From Strongylocentrotus purpuratus (lineage: Eukaryota > Echinodermata > Echinoidea > Camarodonta > Strongylocentrotidae), in contig NW_022145601.1 in assembly GCF_000002235.5 (NCBI RefSeq), positions 8,309,660-8,373,659 on the forward strand: 64,000 nt of DNA, in the 5' to 3' direction. Of the stretch, positions 11,261 through 22,440 are shown piece after piece. Under the pieces are notes generated by a model that was not told where the DNA came from, ran no database searches, and was given only the letters and a program-made list of their open reading frames with translations. Both the position numbers and the translations under genes were made by a program. Position 1 is the stretch's first letter. Every line of letters starts with the position of its first letter.

Positions 11261-12213
11261 ATGAATGAAAGTACGGAATCAGCTCTTTTTGCACATCATC
11301 AATTTGCAGGCAAAATAGTTGTCATGGTATGTATTATTCCTTTCCTACCTTGCATCATCGTCAGCAACGCCCTGTTAGTGCTAGCAGTTTACAGACATTA
11401 CAGCCTCCGAACACCAACAAATGCCATTATTGTGAGCCTTGCTATCTCTGATCTCCTCGACGCCCTTGTTGGGATTCCACTTTATGTGTATGCAACCGTC
11501 TTTAAATTCGATGCATCGTGCTTCGCTGAAGAAAATACTCCTTACTATGCTCTACCCTGAGTGCACTATCTGGTGTTTCGTTTTGTCACATTGTGGCGTT
11601 GACTGCAGATCGATTCATAGCTGTTACGAAGCCGTTACGTTATGCCAGCCTGGTGACGTTTAGACGCATTACCATTGTCTTGGGATGTCTTTGGCTTCTT
11701 AGTATTTTGCCTAACACCGCCCGATCTGTTATCTCAGCGCATGGAACACCAACACGTCAAGACGAGAAAGAAAGGGACTGTGGGGCACGCTTAACTAGGA
11801 CATTAAACGTAAACTTTACCTGGTTTTTATTTTGTTTGATCGTGATTTCAATGGTTGCGCTGCTTACCATCAATGCTTTGATTCTTCACATCGCAGTGAA
11901 ACAAGCGAGAAAGATTGCGAGTCAAAGAGTGATCATTCAGTTCCAACAGCAGCAACTCCCAGTACAAGATGACCGATTGAAAGCATTTAAGACTATCTCC
12001 CTTGTCGTGACAGTCTTCATTATCTTCTGGTGTCCGATTCCCCTGTATTTCATATTACGGCTTACAACGTACCTATCGCCTTTTACTATTATGGTATACA
12101 ACCATTCATTCCTGGTATTGCATACAATAAGTTTGGTTGTTAATCCTATCATCTACGGCTTCAGAGATCGGGCCTTTCGAAAGGCCTTCCAAAATATCGT
12201 GCGGCAATTTTGA
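11261..12213 (+). pseudogene. Class A GPCR, subfamily A (copy A3), one-base frameshift
   Basis: Complete from MNESTESALFAHHQF to the RQF end, but one T is missing at about 11558 (CTACCCTGAG against CTACCCTTGAG in other copies). This creates an immediate TGA after 99 codons, between ECL1 and TM3. Downstream from about 11560 everything is intact to the normal stop: DRFIAVTKPLRY, W4.50, ICL3, FWCPIP and NPIIY. TM2 reads LAISD, so this is the only A copy with the usual Asp at position 2.50. ECL2 is diverged (GTPTRQDEKERDCGARLTR). With a single 1-nt lesion, an assembly or read error cannot be excluded. Confidence 0.88.
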
Positions 12214-12463
12214 ATAAAGTAGTAATCTTTCGCTGCTCGTCGTAACCCCTCTGACGCCATTTTAGCGTGCGATCTATTCATTATCACATCAAAGTAGCAC
12301 CATTTGTCCTGGAAGTAGCTTTACATTTATTGCAAAACCTTAATTCATTTTAACGTGAGAATCTACAAACTACAGACCTGACTGAGGGCCTGTCAGAAGT
12401 AGCAGTAGCTCTAACATTGTTCATTACATTATGGTTGCCTCAATAGTTGCGAACGCGTTCATA

Positions 12464-12595
12464 ATTCTAAATATTAAGAGCCTTAAGTCAGCAAGCAATG
12501 AAATTGCATCATTCTAAATATTAAGAGCCTTAAGTCAGCAAGCAATGAAATTGCATCATTCTAAATATTAAGATCCTTGTCAGCAAGCAATGAAA
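12464..12595. repeat. 47-bp tandem repeat, about 2.8 copies
   Basis: The unit ATTCTAAATATTAAGAGCCT... occurs at 12464, 12511 and, partially, 12558. The equivalent sequence is single-copy after other A genes, for example near 32465 and 43420. Confidence 0.75.
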
Positions 12596-13312
12596 TTGAC
12601 GATGTTTTAGGGCTTACTACTTTGCATGCTTCCTCGGTGTTGTAGCAAAGCCCTTGGTGCGTGGGCTAGATTAAGTGAAAACGACCCGACTTTGGGGTCT
12701 GTTTTTGTTTTCGGGGCTCTGGGGGCTAAACACAATGGCTACGGCCAGGCTGACAATCTTTTTATTAATGACTGTATTGGTCTAAGGGGTTAATGTTATG
12801 GGTAGTGTAGGGTGACTATTTCGGGACAGGCTTCTAGACCATTAACTGAAATAAATATGGTCAATATTGAATACCCGTCGTACCCGAGGCGTTATTCCGA
12901 ATGCGTCATTACAGACGCTAATCGGGACTTGTGAGGACAATTTGCACATGCATGCCACCCGCCAGAAATATCAACGCAATGTTTCCACTGTTCAATTTGC
13001 ATTGATCATCCGGTGTCATTCTCAATTGGCGCGACAAAATAAACGGCTTCAAAAAAGCTGCTGCGTTTTTTTTTTATTAACGTGTGCAACAAAGGATTTA
13101 CGCGTATTTTCTGAGCGCTGTGCTAGAAGATACACATAAATGAGAGGTGTATGGAACTTTATCTCGTCTTTAAAAAAAACATCCGCGGTTTTGCCGCGTC
13201 ATAATGATCTGAACGAGCCTTTACTTCTCAATGATGGCGCGAGTGCAACGGGTTTCGAAGCTTGGATTAACGCATAACGTAATTTATATGCATCCTGAGC
13301 ACCATCAATATA
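12596..13312. other. 3' flank of A3 with one 55-bp minisatellite unit
   Basis: Noncoding A-type downstream flank. One unit of the 55-bp minisatellite (CATGCATGCCAC..GAAA) lies at about 12948-13002. The surrounding short open frame is not conserved as protein between copies. Confidence 0.55.
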
Positions 13313-13314
13313 TA

Positions 13315-14300
13315 GGGTAGGTGTATGGATTTGGAGACCCTTAAGCACATTTGCATAATTTACATAAACAGGAAAAATGTTACACATACAGAAAGTTTTG
13401 TATTCTCTTCAGTAACTTTTTCTCTTTATTTGTTAACAAAATTGTGGTCATGATGTAACTGATTAATAAGATAACAATGATTAATGACTTCATCACCAGA
13501 GGTCTCTCATTACCTACATGTGAAGGTAATAAAGGACAGTAACAAATCAAGACATTTAAAATACAATTTGAATGAAAATGGGATTGTTATAATTAGTTCA
13601 AACACCTTTTGAAAGAGATATATGCAGTCAATGAACTTACTTTACTTTTGAAACGATTTTATAACAATGTGACCCAAAACATTTCTATACATGGACAATT
13701 AACCAACAAGCATCGGGTCATTGACTGTCCTCGGCATGCTCGACATTCACAACAAACGACCTCATCTCTCTCTCTCCCTCTTTCTCTCTCTTCAAACTTC
13801 TCTCCTTCTTTTTTTTCTTTTGACCTTCCCTTTTCTCTCTTCTAGCATGTACTTGTATGATGATTATTGTTGTCTCGCCGAAATCTGACTTTCTTAATTT
13901 TCATTAATGTATTACATGTAATTAGGAATAATATGCTTATTTAATTATGATCATTCCATTCCCTGCTCTCTCTTTCTCTCTCTCTATCTCTCTCTCTCTC
14001 TCTTCCTTTCTCTCTGAGCCACCCCTAAATATCTGCATACACCACAACATTCAATGAAAATTATGTTTTTATATCGGAGCAAAATGTTACGATCTAAATT
14101 GATTACCTTGGTCAATTTTGCCAATTTTCTCGGAGAAAGAGCACATTGTAGTCTTCAACATGAATTGGATATATGCAGTAGTGTTGTTAAAGGACACACA
14201 TGGCGCTATAGCAATATTGGAGCCAATACAGACAGAAAGTGATAGGTTCAAGCTTGGTGATTTCCAATTCCATGCGGTCTCCAATTCCCTACACCTACCC
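13315..14300. mobile_element. TA-flanked inverted-repeat element, 986 bp
   Basis: Flanked by TA (13313-13314, 14301-14302). Its ends are imperfect inverted repeats, GGGTAGGTGTATGGATTTGG against GGGTAGGTGTAGGGAATTGG, extending into GAGACC. The paralogous flank at about 60868-60880 reads through without it. The interior is AT-rich with (CT)n tracts (13765-13800, 13965-14010). The open frames inside look random, so it is nonautonomous. TA duplication suggests Tc1/mariner, but the family is uncertain. Confidence 0.75.
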
Positions 14301-14302
14301 TA

Positions 14303-14766
14303 CACGATTCATCAAGATGATAAGTGGAAACGATACATGAGCAATCTGGTCTAAATAAGATTTTATGTCATTGGCAGTCAGCCTGTTTGATTATTGTAGC
14401 AAGGAACAGGGAACAAAGTAATGTGTCAAATGGATATCTAGGATAAAATGACATGTAACATAATTATAATCATCCCCCGCAATCCGGTGCTTGTATCTGT
14501 GATTTTTTTATAGGTAATGAGCAAATATTGGACAGTCATAACTCCTCCGGGGTTAGAAGAGCATGTAAGTACTGTAATTGCACATTTAAAGGTCAATTAA
14601 AGCTATTTTATTTAGAATTTTTGGTTTTCTGTAGCCTTTGATTCTGTAAAACATTTTGTGGTCACTTTATGCTTGGACTATATAATTTCAATGATTATTG
14701 TACACAAACACGTTCATTTGCGCTGGATTAAGATAATGAATTAAGCTGTCATTTTAATCTGACAAA
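14303..14766. other. Noncoding flank between A3 and B2
   Basis: A-type 3' flank resumes (CACGATTCATCAAGATGATAA...) and is shared with 8750-9130 and 60890-61290. No gene seen. Confidence 0.45.
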
Positions 14767-15075
14767 ATAATAATAATAATAGTTCGTCCTTATATAGCGC
14801 AGATATATGTCATTACCCCGGTCATCGGATTCATGATTATCCGCACACAATGTATGCACATTCCCTGGGGAGCATTACAGCCAGTCGCCATTTTACAAAC
14901 GCCACTTGCTAATCAAACAACATTAGCTTTCGTATCCTACCGGGTACCCATTTAACACCTGGGTGGAAATTGGCAAATGTAGAAGGTAAAAGGACATTAG
15001 TGCCGCGGCGGGACTTGAACCGCGGACCTTGTAATCCACAGACCGGTGACATATCCACTCGACCACGATGACACC
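14767..15075 (-). mobile_element. tRNA-derived SINE, second family, full length
   Basis: Read on the minus strand: a tRNA-like head (A box TGGTCGAGTGG, B box GCGGTTCAAGTCC) at 15075-14998, a body with GTTAAATGGGTACCCGGTAGG, and a 3' end GCGCTATATAAGGACGAAC followed by (TTA/ATT)n. The paralogous flank without it reads GACATAATA(TA)CCCCAG, for example 35594-35610, giving an empty site. The SINE sits in AAAATAATAAT..CATAATGTACCCCAG. The 3' end resembles LINE-type tails. Confidence 0.8.
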
Positions 15076-15159
15076 TCTGCATAATGTACCCCAGTCACAC
15101 CGCCTTTCCGACCCCAAACTGATTGCTTCCTTGCCATTGTGGTAATGTAATTCAATGTA

Positions 15160-15349
15160 CAGTCAAACCTGTCTATAGCGACCACCCAAAGGAAACATAA
15201 CAGGTGGCCTTTGTAGACAGGTGTTCTTTGTAGAGAGGTTCCTTCAGTACATGCTTCAATGAGAAACCATTTTCAAGGGAAACAACAAATATGGCCTTTG
15301 TAGACAGGTGGTCTTTGTAGACAGGTGGTCAATAAAGCAGGTTTGACGG
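15160..15349. mobile_element. TA-flanked MITE, 190 bp
   Basis: TA duplications lie at 15158-15159 and 15350-15351. Ends are CAGTCAAACCTGTCTATAG and, inverted, CCGTCAAACCTGCTTTATTG. Internal subrepeats read TTTGTAGACAGGTGG. The empty paralogous site TTCAATGTATATTAATCAG is seen at about 36170-36190. Consistent with a Tc1/mariner-derived MITE. Confidence 0.85.
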
Positions 15350-15351
15350 TA

Positions 15352-15900
15352 TATTAATCAGTCTCTTGTTGGTCACGTCATTGTGACTGAAGCTCGAATT
15401 TTTATATTAACTGTTGACACTTGACCCATAATCATCATTGTGAAATGCCAAATGAACTATGAATCTTAATCTAAATGTCAAAGAACCCATTCTTTACTGC
15501 ATGTACCTACAGAAAAATAATAAAACCTCGTGACCTACTAAACATATTTTTGTCACTGTTTTATGTTTCATTACAAAAAATCTCTATCATGATAATTAAA
15601 ACATTCCGATTTTATTTATAGTATGCACAGCACATTGTTGCTTTACATTATGACCTAACGTTTTTGCTGCGCCTTTCAAAGTAGTTTCGAAATAATAAGC
15701 CTTTACACACATGTAGCTCCCAGTGTCGTACCATTTGAAAATATCAAAGTATTATTGGTTTTAATTTCTGGCTTTTGTAAAATTGTAAATGCAATAACGA
15801 ACATGATCTCAGAGGCATTTTAAGCGCGGCTCACACTCCATGAGCTGACTACGAACCGATTTTGAAAGACTTTTATATAAGCATTCAAACATTTGGAATC
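15352..15900. other. Noncoding 3' flank of B2
   Basis: B-type downstream flank, similar to 2770-3230, 24450-24990, 36180-36730 and 45180-45710. No gene. Confidence 0.45.
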
Positions 15901-15904
15901 TTAA

Positions 15905-16417
15905 AGGGACTTGCTAACATTGTTCAGATGAGAGATAGTGGTGCTAAGGTAGTGACTTCAATGCTGAATATACAATTATCTGAAAATTTGAGTGAAAACG
16001 GATCATTTTTAATGATAAAAATTGGGAAAAACTGATCCTATCAATTCCTGAATTATCCCAACTATATTATTAACATTTAATAAAATTTAAGGTAAATTTA
16101 AATCGTCACAAAGTAATAAATTGGCTCTATATACCATTCTAGACATTTTTTAATAGCCTGTGTCATGTCTTTTTTCATGGAAAAACGGTTGGGAAAACTC
16201 AAAAATGGTTTGGAGAATTTACTTTTAATCACTGTTAGAGGGTGTTGCACAGTGACGCCTTCAAAGAAAATCATAGATATCTTCTTGGTTTGAGAATTTG
16301 TTCAGGATTTTTTTGCATGTCAGAGGGCTAGTACAGTAGAAGGAATATACAAAATAACATTTTATACACAAATTAAGCAATTTTTTCATTAACCTTCAAC
16401 AATGTCACCGAGTCACT
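15905..16417. mobile_element. TTAA-flanked inverted-repeat element, 513 bp
   Basis: Flanked by TTAA (15901-15904 and 16418-16421). Ends are AGGGACTTGCTAACATTG and, inverted, AGTGACTCGGTGACATTG, matching at 14 of 18 positions. A homologous copy sits at the same place at 36737-37269, and the empty site is at 3231-3240. The TTAA duplication fits piggyBac or Kolobok; the AGGG-type end favours Kolobok. Noncoding. Confidence 0.85.
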
Positions 16418-16421
16418 TTAA

Positions 16422-17046
16422 TGACCGAGGATCTGGAAAGTCATATGATTAACAAAATCTCAATTTCAAGAGATTTTATGCTTCTTTGGAGGGGGAAAGC
16501 TAAATCGGCTCATAATCGTAATGACGTCAGAACAAAACTGCGATTGTCTACGATTTGAAACCGATTCTGCTTTTATTCCAACAAGAGTTAAATGCACTAA
16601 ACTTCCGGTTGTTAATATTCTTATCATTGTTTAGAACTTAAATCAGGAGGATAGTAGTTGTTTAGATCGCCACATCTAATGTAACCGCCCTTTCTACGAA
16701 AATCGGATTGCAGGAGGAAAATGTAGTGTCAATTAAAGATAATTTCAAATTGCCTAAGGAATAGAAATCACGTTTAGATATTTCAATAGGGGACGAACAA
16801 GCTATTGGAATTGCCTAAGCTAAAAAGTTATAAAAAAACGTCGCAGCTCCACGACCATTCGATAACACCGATAAGCTTAGTTCATTACATCAACATATTT
16901 CAAAATTACATCAATGTCAAACCAGTAAATACATGGTTCTGAGAATATACAATGAGCAATTAAAAAAATTAAAAAAAATAAATCGGTGTGAATCTGCGTC
17001 TTTTAAGATATTTAAAATGTAGTTATTATAGCGGTAGTTCTTACAG
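16422..17046. other. Noncoding 3' flank of B2, proximal part
   Basis: Nearly identical to about 45710-46325 downstream of B5, and similar to 37270-37990 and 25010-25790. Contains short A/T runs. No gene. Confidence 0.45.
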
Positions 17047-17591
17047 ATTGAGCCTACATAAGATCTTGGCGCTTGATCCTGTTAGACGCAGCTCGAAATA
17101 CTTCGAGTTGAGCGCTGCGAAACTCTGTCTATGTGATGACAATTATGAAGGGATTGAATCTTAGCCATTGAACGAAAATCTCTGTATACGATGATATATG
17201 AAGGGAATAAATCTTAGCTCTTGAACTTAATGTATGCAGCTCGAAATATTTCGGGAAACCGTCACACAACTCTCTGTCTCTGCGATGCTTTATGAAGGGA
17301 ACACATCTTAGCACTTGAACTTGTTTGACGCAGCTCGAAATATTTCGAGGAAACTGTTACGAAACTCTCTGTCTCTACGATGATATATGAAAGCAATACA
17401 TCTTAGCACTTGAACTTGTTTGACGCAGCTCGAAATATTTCGATGAAACTGTTAAGAAACTCTCTGTCTCTGCGATGATATATGAAGGGAACACATCTTA
17501 GCACTTGAACTTGTTTGACGCAGCTCGAAATATTTCGATGAAACTGTTACGAAACTCTCTGTCTCTACGATGATATATGAAGAGAACACAT
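17047..17591 (-). repeat. B-type C-tail cassette array, 6 units (B2)
   Basis: Six imperfect units of about 95 bp (the second truncated to about 53 bp) directly follow the B2 stop. Unit boundaries are marked by CTTAGCACTTGAACTTG. The minus-strand translation of the proximal units gives PFI(Y/K)H-RDRE(F/L)...EIF-AAS-K-KC-stop, the same end as the receptor. The unit length is not a multiple of three and each unit carries its own stop. Confidence 0.85.
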
Positions 17592-17592
17592 C

Positions 17593-18534
17593 TTAGGACT
17601 TGAATTTGTTTGACGCAGCTCGAAATATTTCTAGGAAGGTGCTGCGGAACTCCCTATCTCTATGATGATATATGAAAGGATTGAGTGCGGCAGAAATAGC
17701 TAGTGCTACCAGGAAACAAAGATTTAGATAGACCATTGATGCTTTGTCCGCTAACGGCGTTAAATGAAGAGTGAAGAACACGATATATGGAGACCAAAAA
17801 AACACAAGAACACCGACTATGATGCCGGTAGTCTTGACCGCTTTGAGCCTCCGCTCCACCGCTGCCGGTGCGACGCAGTTATTTTGATCGTTGATTGTTT
17901 GATTCGCTATGGCTCTTGCCTGCCTGACGGCGATCTGCATTATGCGGAGGTTAGAGACGACAATCACCAACAGTGTAAGGACCAAAAGTGAGACGATGAC
18001 CAAGCTGAATATTACGAACCCGAGGCTGTGCGGCTCTCTACCGCGGTTGACATTTTGAACTTCGTTTAGGTCAATGTAACCGCGTAATACGAGAAAGATC
18101 AGGCTAAGTATCCAAATGGATGCTATCGTGTAACCAACGCGTTTCGGAGTAACCAATGTAGGATATCTAAGCGGTTTTGTTACTGCAATATACCGGTCTA
18201 CGGTCAGGGCAACAATGTGGAGCAGTGTACTCGAACACAAAGTGAAAATTGGTAACCATAGCAAGTCCGCCATGTTAGGGTACCAGGTCTTTTGCGAAAA
18301 TACGGCTGGGTAGCAGGCAAGAGCAAGAGCCACACTTGACACCATATCATTTACTGCTAGACTTGTTAGGATAAAGTTCGTCGGCGTTCGTAGATTATAG
18401 TTTTTGTAAACGGCCAAGATGACGAACAAATTCCCAATAATGATGAATGGCGCCAGCACAGCCATAATTGTCAACATCAGCGCAAAGAAAAACCCACTGT
18501 CGTGCAGGTTTTCGGAATAGGTGGAATTCATCAT
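17593..18534 (-). CDS. Class A GPCR, subfamily B (copy B2), intact
   Basis: A 313-aa single-exon receptor. It has a short N-terminus with an NST sequon, TM1 IIIGNLF (N1.50), TM2 LAVND (D2.50), TM3 ending VDRYIAVTKPLRYPTLVT, W4.50 (SIWIL), a long basic ICL3, FFWSPY in TM6 and NPFIYHHRDREFR in TM7/helix 8. The Cys expected at 3.25 is absent and ECL2 (DLNEVQNVNRGREPHS) has no Cys, so the canonical class A disulfide is lacking. TM5 lacks the usual Pro. These traits and the NPFIY-x2-RxREFR end recall MECA receptors such as adenosine. Nearly identical to B5; here the last residue is Ser. The start is the MMNST shared by all B copies. Confidence 0.93.
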   Translation of the reverse strand: MMNSTYSENLHDSGFFFALMLTIMAVLAPFIIIGNLFVILAVYKNYNLRTPTNFILTSLAVNDMVSSVALALACYPAVFSQKTWYPNMADLLWLPIFTLCSSTLLHIVALTVDRYIAVTKPLRYPTLVTPKRVGYTIASIWILSLIFLVLRGYIDLNEVQNVNRGREPHSLGFVIFSLVIVSLLVLTLLVIVVSNLRIMQIAVRQARAIANQTINDQNNCVAPAAVERRLKAVKTTGIIVGVLVFFWSPYIVFFTLHLTPLADKASMVYLNLCFLVALAISAALNPFIYHHRDREFRSTFLEIFRAASNKFKS

Positions 18535-19843
18535 TCTTACCTTATTCTTTCTCGGTAAAACAATCTACTTTAGCTCCTTCTATCCTTCTCGAATGAGGAA
18601 ACCATGTATTATATTTGTTATTTAGCGCCTCGCTTTCGGATGTAAGCCGGTCGAATGCCCAGAAAACTTTCATTCAAGCTATCATCTGATGACGTACATG
18701 TCCGCGAGAAAATACAGACACGGATGCGTAAGGGGCGTGTCCCATTCTGGAGTGTGGGTTGCTAAAACTCTTAAAATATATAGATACCTCTGATATATAT
18801 CTTTCTTTTGCTCAATATACCCTACCCTTCGACTTAAAGAGCTGAAGCAGTTCCTGAAATCATATTCCAGACAAACAAAAATGAATTAAGTCAACATTTT
18901 CAGAACTCTTCCCCTTCTTTTGGAAATCCTGGATCAGTCCTGACAAGGTAACCGTAGTCAATATCATGAAATGCGAAAACACAACATCTCCTGAATAAAG
19001 TAGGATCTGTCCTTCACGCGTCTTTCACATATTTTGTCTGATTCCGAAAATTAATGAAACTGAACCTGTCGGAAATGGTTTGATGATGGAGCGAGGGCAT
19101 TGACAACATTCAATTCGTTCGTGCTACAACACGAAATGATCCATGCTCCCTCTCCTTCCCTTTGTAAATTTATACCAGAAAGTTGATCCTTGATCGCTTG
19201 CCAGCATGCTAAGTGGGCGCATTTCAAAAGTAATTATACCTGCGTCATATATCACAGTTCAATCATTTTTATTTTGAAAAGCCGAAGTTTAGATCATGTA
19301 GTTCCTTACAGTAACAAAATTGCGCATTAATATATAAGACTACACAATACTTTGACTTTCTCGTGTCTTTCATACATGTTTTTATCGAGACCTTGCGATA
19401 GAAGGTTTTTTTAATATGTAAAAACCGTAACAAAAGCAATGTCAGTCAATCCATTCCAGTTATTAGAAATCAATCCTAGAATTTCATTAGATGTCACTCC
19501 ATATCCGTCCTATAGTCTCACTTTCTCACAGTCTTTTCCACTTTCCTCATTTAAAAAATTTGATGCCAGCAATATCGAATTTCACGTAGATATTATAGGT
19601 CCAAAGGCCTTATTGTAATTACCATTTTTGAGCGACAGCCTGTTAATTATGAAGGTGTTGATAATACTTGTAACTCTATCCTCATGAAAGAATTGGAAAT
19701 CGAGGAAGGGGGTGGGGTGGCACAATTGCCTCGTGCCCCCTTTTTTAAAGGAATGTAGTATACAATTATTATTATTATTTACTTATTTATTATTACTATT
19801 ATTATTATTATTATTTTTATTTTTTAAAATTGTATTTATTAAT

Positions 19844-19874
<31 letters not shown>

Positions 19875-19899
19875 TTATTTATTTATTTATTTATTTTTT

Positions 19900-19930
<31 letters not shown>

Positions 19931-20434
19931 GGGGGTGGGTGGGTTCTAGTACAACTAGTTTAACTAGAGGGAGTACAATATCGCACACACAAAAAGCATA
20001 TTATTATGAGTGAAATTAGAAGGGAAATCGATCAAAGAATAAAGAACACAAAAACATTACATAGATTCATAGTGAAAAGTTGATTTTTAGTGCTTCAACT
20101 ACATGTCGATCGCTGAAACCATAGAGGCATTACCTCAATAGGTGGGGCGTGTGCGCGTGGATGTGTGTGTGTGTGTGTGTGTGAGAAGGAGATATTTATA
20201 TTAATATAGAGTATACTTTGTAGTTACTAAGTGTCCGTCAATTATTTTGTAGAACCAAATAAGTTTAGTTCTACATCCAATTTCTCTTGACCACGTTAGT
20301 GCTGTCGTGAGTGTTTCCAAACATGCTGCAGATCGTTCATCATAAAGAAGGCATTAATTAAGGTACTTAAAGATGACCAGGAAAATCATTATAAACCGAG
20401 TTTGAAAACAAAAACCAGTGGACCGACGGCATTA
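18535..20434. other. Head-to-head spacer B2-A4, left part
   Basis: Noncoding, nearly identical to 48023-50100 in its first part. Holds an expanded (TTA)n/(TTTA)n/T/G low-complexity tract at about 19765-19945 and a (GT)n tract at about 20160-20185. The full B2-A4 start-to-start spacing is 2.68 kb. Confidence 0.6.
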
Positions 20435-20566
20435 AGTCCTCTCCGGCTGAATTGGTATTGAGGAATAATGCCTTACAAGAAGGACACTATAGCGCATTAT
20501 TAACTTAGTCTTGAACCCGGGACTTCTCGGTTACAAGACCACTGCCCTACCACTGATCCATCGCAT
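20435..20566 (-). mobile_element. tRNA-derived SINE (tRNA-Thr-like head)
   Basis: Same element and position relative to the A gene as at 6592-6720. The B box CCCGGGTTCAAG and the GGTCTTGTAACC anticodon region are visible on the minus strand. Confidence 0.65.
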
Positions 20567-20835
20567 ATCTTTAATTACTTTTGGCATTGCTTGTTCCAGT
20601 TTCATTTCTTGTTTGTGTTGACTGGCTATGAATAAAAATGCTGAAAAGGTATTCTCTCATACGACGTACATAATTTTTACTCCATTTTAATTTAGGGAAC
20701 AGCTCAATGCTCAATAGCCATGCAGACATTATATCTGACAACCTGACACGAGTTAATAACCGTGATGACTCTTAATTGAACACTTTGTCAGTAAACAGTC
20801 ACTCACATTACGCGGTGTATGGCGGGAATTGCATA

Positions 20836-20950
20836 ATAATTATAATTGCTTATATAGCGCCTAACACTTACTTTATCAGAAGTCTCTAAGCGCTCTACAA
20901 TAATGCAGCATAATTACCCTGGCTTTAGCAGTGCAGCTGTTACGCGCATG
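20836..20950 (-). mobile_element. SINE/LINE 3'-tail fragment, about 115 bp
   Basis: Inserted into GGCGGGAATTGCAT|ATACGCTGTC, uninterrupted at 7008-7025 and 50550-50570. Contains TTGCTTATATAGCGCC and CTCTAAGCGCTCTACA, typical of retroposon 3' tails. The same insertion is at 41560-41675 upstream of A6, so it predates that duplication. Confidence 0.65.
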
Positions 20951-21215
20951 AACCGTTGTCGGGAGATGTTCCATTTTGGTACTGCCATCAGTTCGATCAT
21001 TGGACTTACCAGAAAACAAACAACTTTGCACTTACATTCAGTTCTTTAAAATGCCATTAACGGATTTGAGTCTTGTAAATGTACAAATATTACCCAGTGA
21101 ATACTTTTGTCTTAGCTTGGCCAGTCCTATTTCGTGAGACATTCAGATTCATCGCAATCCATGAATTTGGATCTCAACTAGTCTATTTCATTGCATTTTA
21201 AAGAGTATGATCACA

Positions 21216-22171
21216 ATGATGAATGAAAGTACGGAACCAGCTCTTTCTGCAGGTCATCAATTTGCTGGCAAAATAGTTGTCATGGTATGTATTACTCCTT
21301 TCGTACCTTGCATCGTCGTCAGCAACGCCCTGTTAGTGCTAGCAGTTTACAGAAATTACAGCCTCCGAACACCAACAAATGCCATTATTGTGAGCCTCGC
21401 CATCTCTAATCTCCTCGACGCCGTTGTTGGGATTCCACTGTATGTGTATGCAACCGTCTTTAAATTCGAAGCATCGTGCTTCATCGAAGAAAATACTCAT
21501 TACTATGCTCTACCCTTGAGTGCACTATCTGGTCTTTCGTTTTGTCACATTGTGGCGTTGACTGCAGATCGATTCATAGCTGTTACGAAGCCGTTACGTT
21601 ATGCCAGCCTGGTGACGTTTAGACGCACATCCATCGTCCTGGGATGTCTTTGGCCTCTCAATATTTTGTTTCACACCGCCCGATCTGTTATCTTAGCGCA
21701 TGGATCACATACAATTCAAGACCAGAAAGAAACGGACTGTGGGGCTCCCTTAACTGGGACATTGAACGTAACCTTCACCTGGCTGATATTTTGTGCGAAT
21801 GTGATTTTAATGGTTGCGCTGCTTGCCATCAATGCTTTGATTCTTCACATCGCAGTGAAACAAGCGAGAAAGATTGCGAGTCAAAGAGTGATCATTCAGT
21901 TTCAACAGCAGCAACTCCCAGTACAAGATGACCGATTGAAAGCATTTAAGACTATCTCCCTTGTCGTGGCAGTCTTCATTATCTTCTGGTTTCCGTTCCC
22001 CTGTTTCTCATATTACATCTTATAACGTACCTATCACCTTTTACTATTATTGTATACGACCATTCCGCCCTGGTATTGCATACAATAAGTTTGGTTGTTA
22101 ATCCTATCATCTACGGCTTCAGAGATCGGGCTTTTCGAAAGGCCTTTCAAAATATATTGCGTCAATTGTGA
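21216..22171 (+). pseudogene. Class A GPCR, subfamily A (copy A4), frameshift in TM6
   Basis: Almost identical to intact A6, but one T is missing at about 22006 (TTTCCGTTCCCC against TTTCCGTTTCCCC). The frame ends at FPFPCFSYYIL, stop near 22025, losing the end of TM6, TM7 and the C-tail. The remainder to 22171, including NPIIYGFRDRAFR, is intact in another frame. Start taken at 21216 (MMNEST) as in A6; an in-frame ATG at 21207 would add three residues. The product would be a six-TM receptor without NPxxY. Because A6 differs here by only one base, a sequencing or assembly error is possible. Confidence 0.88.
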
Positions 22172-22440
22172 ATAACGTAGTAATCTTTCGAAGTGCGTCG
22201 TAACCCCTCTGACGCCATTTTAGCGTGTGATCTATCCATTATCACATCAAGGAGCACCATTTGTCCTGGAAGTAACTTAACATTATTGCAAAACGTTAAT
22301 TTACCGTGCATGTTGTAATAATAACCATGTGAGAATATACAAACTACAAACCTAACTGAGGGCCGAAGTAGCCTAATTAGCAGTAGCTCTAACTTGGTTC
22401 ATCGCATATGGTTTCGTTATGAGTTGCAAACGCATTCTTA
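22172..22440. other. Proximal 3' flank of A4
   Basis: Conserved A-type 3' flank starting with CGTAGTAATCTTTCG and CCTCTGACGCCATTTTAGCG, present after all A copies. Noncoding. Confidence 0.5.

Noticed and set aside
14998..15075. A functional tRNA gene
   Set aside because: tRNA-like A and B boxes are present, but it is the head of a 309-bp SINE with a microsatellite tail, inserted at a site that is empty in paralogues.
18520..18550. Splice-donor-like AAGGTAAG just before the B start codons
   Set aside because: Present upstream of several B ATGs, but B1 and B6 read GGTAAAAA and the single-exon ORF is complete without splicing. No acceptor could be paired with it, so no intron is claimed.
21207..21215. 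Alternative upstream start for A4 (MITMMNEST)
   Set aside because: The three extra codons come from a single base difference (ATGATC against ATCATC in A6) and are absent from all other A copies.
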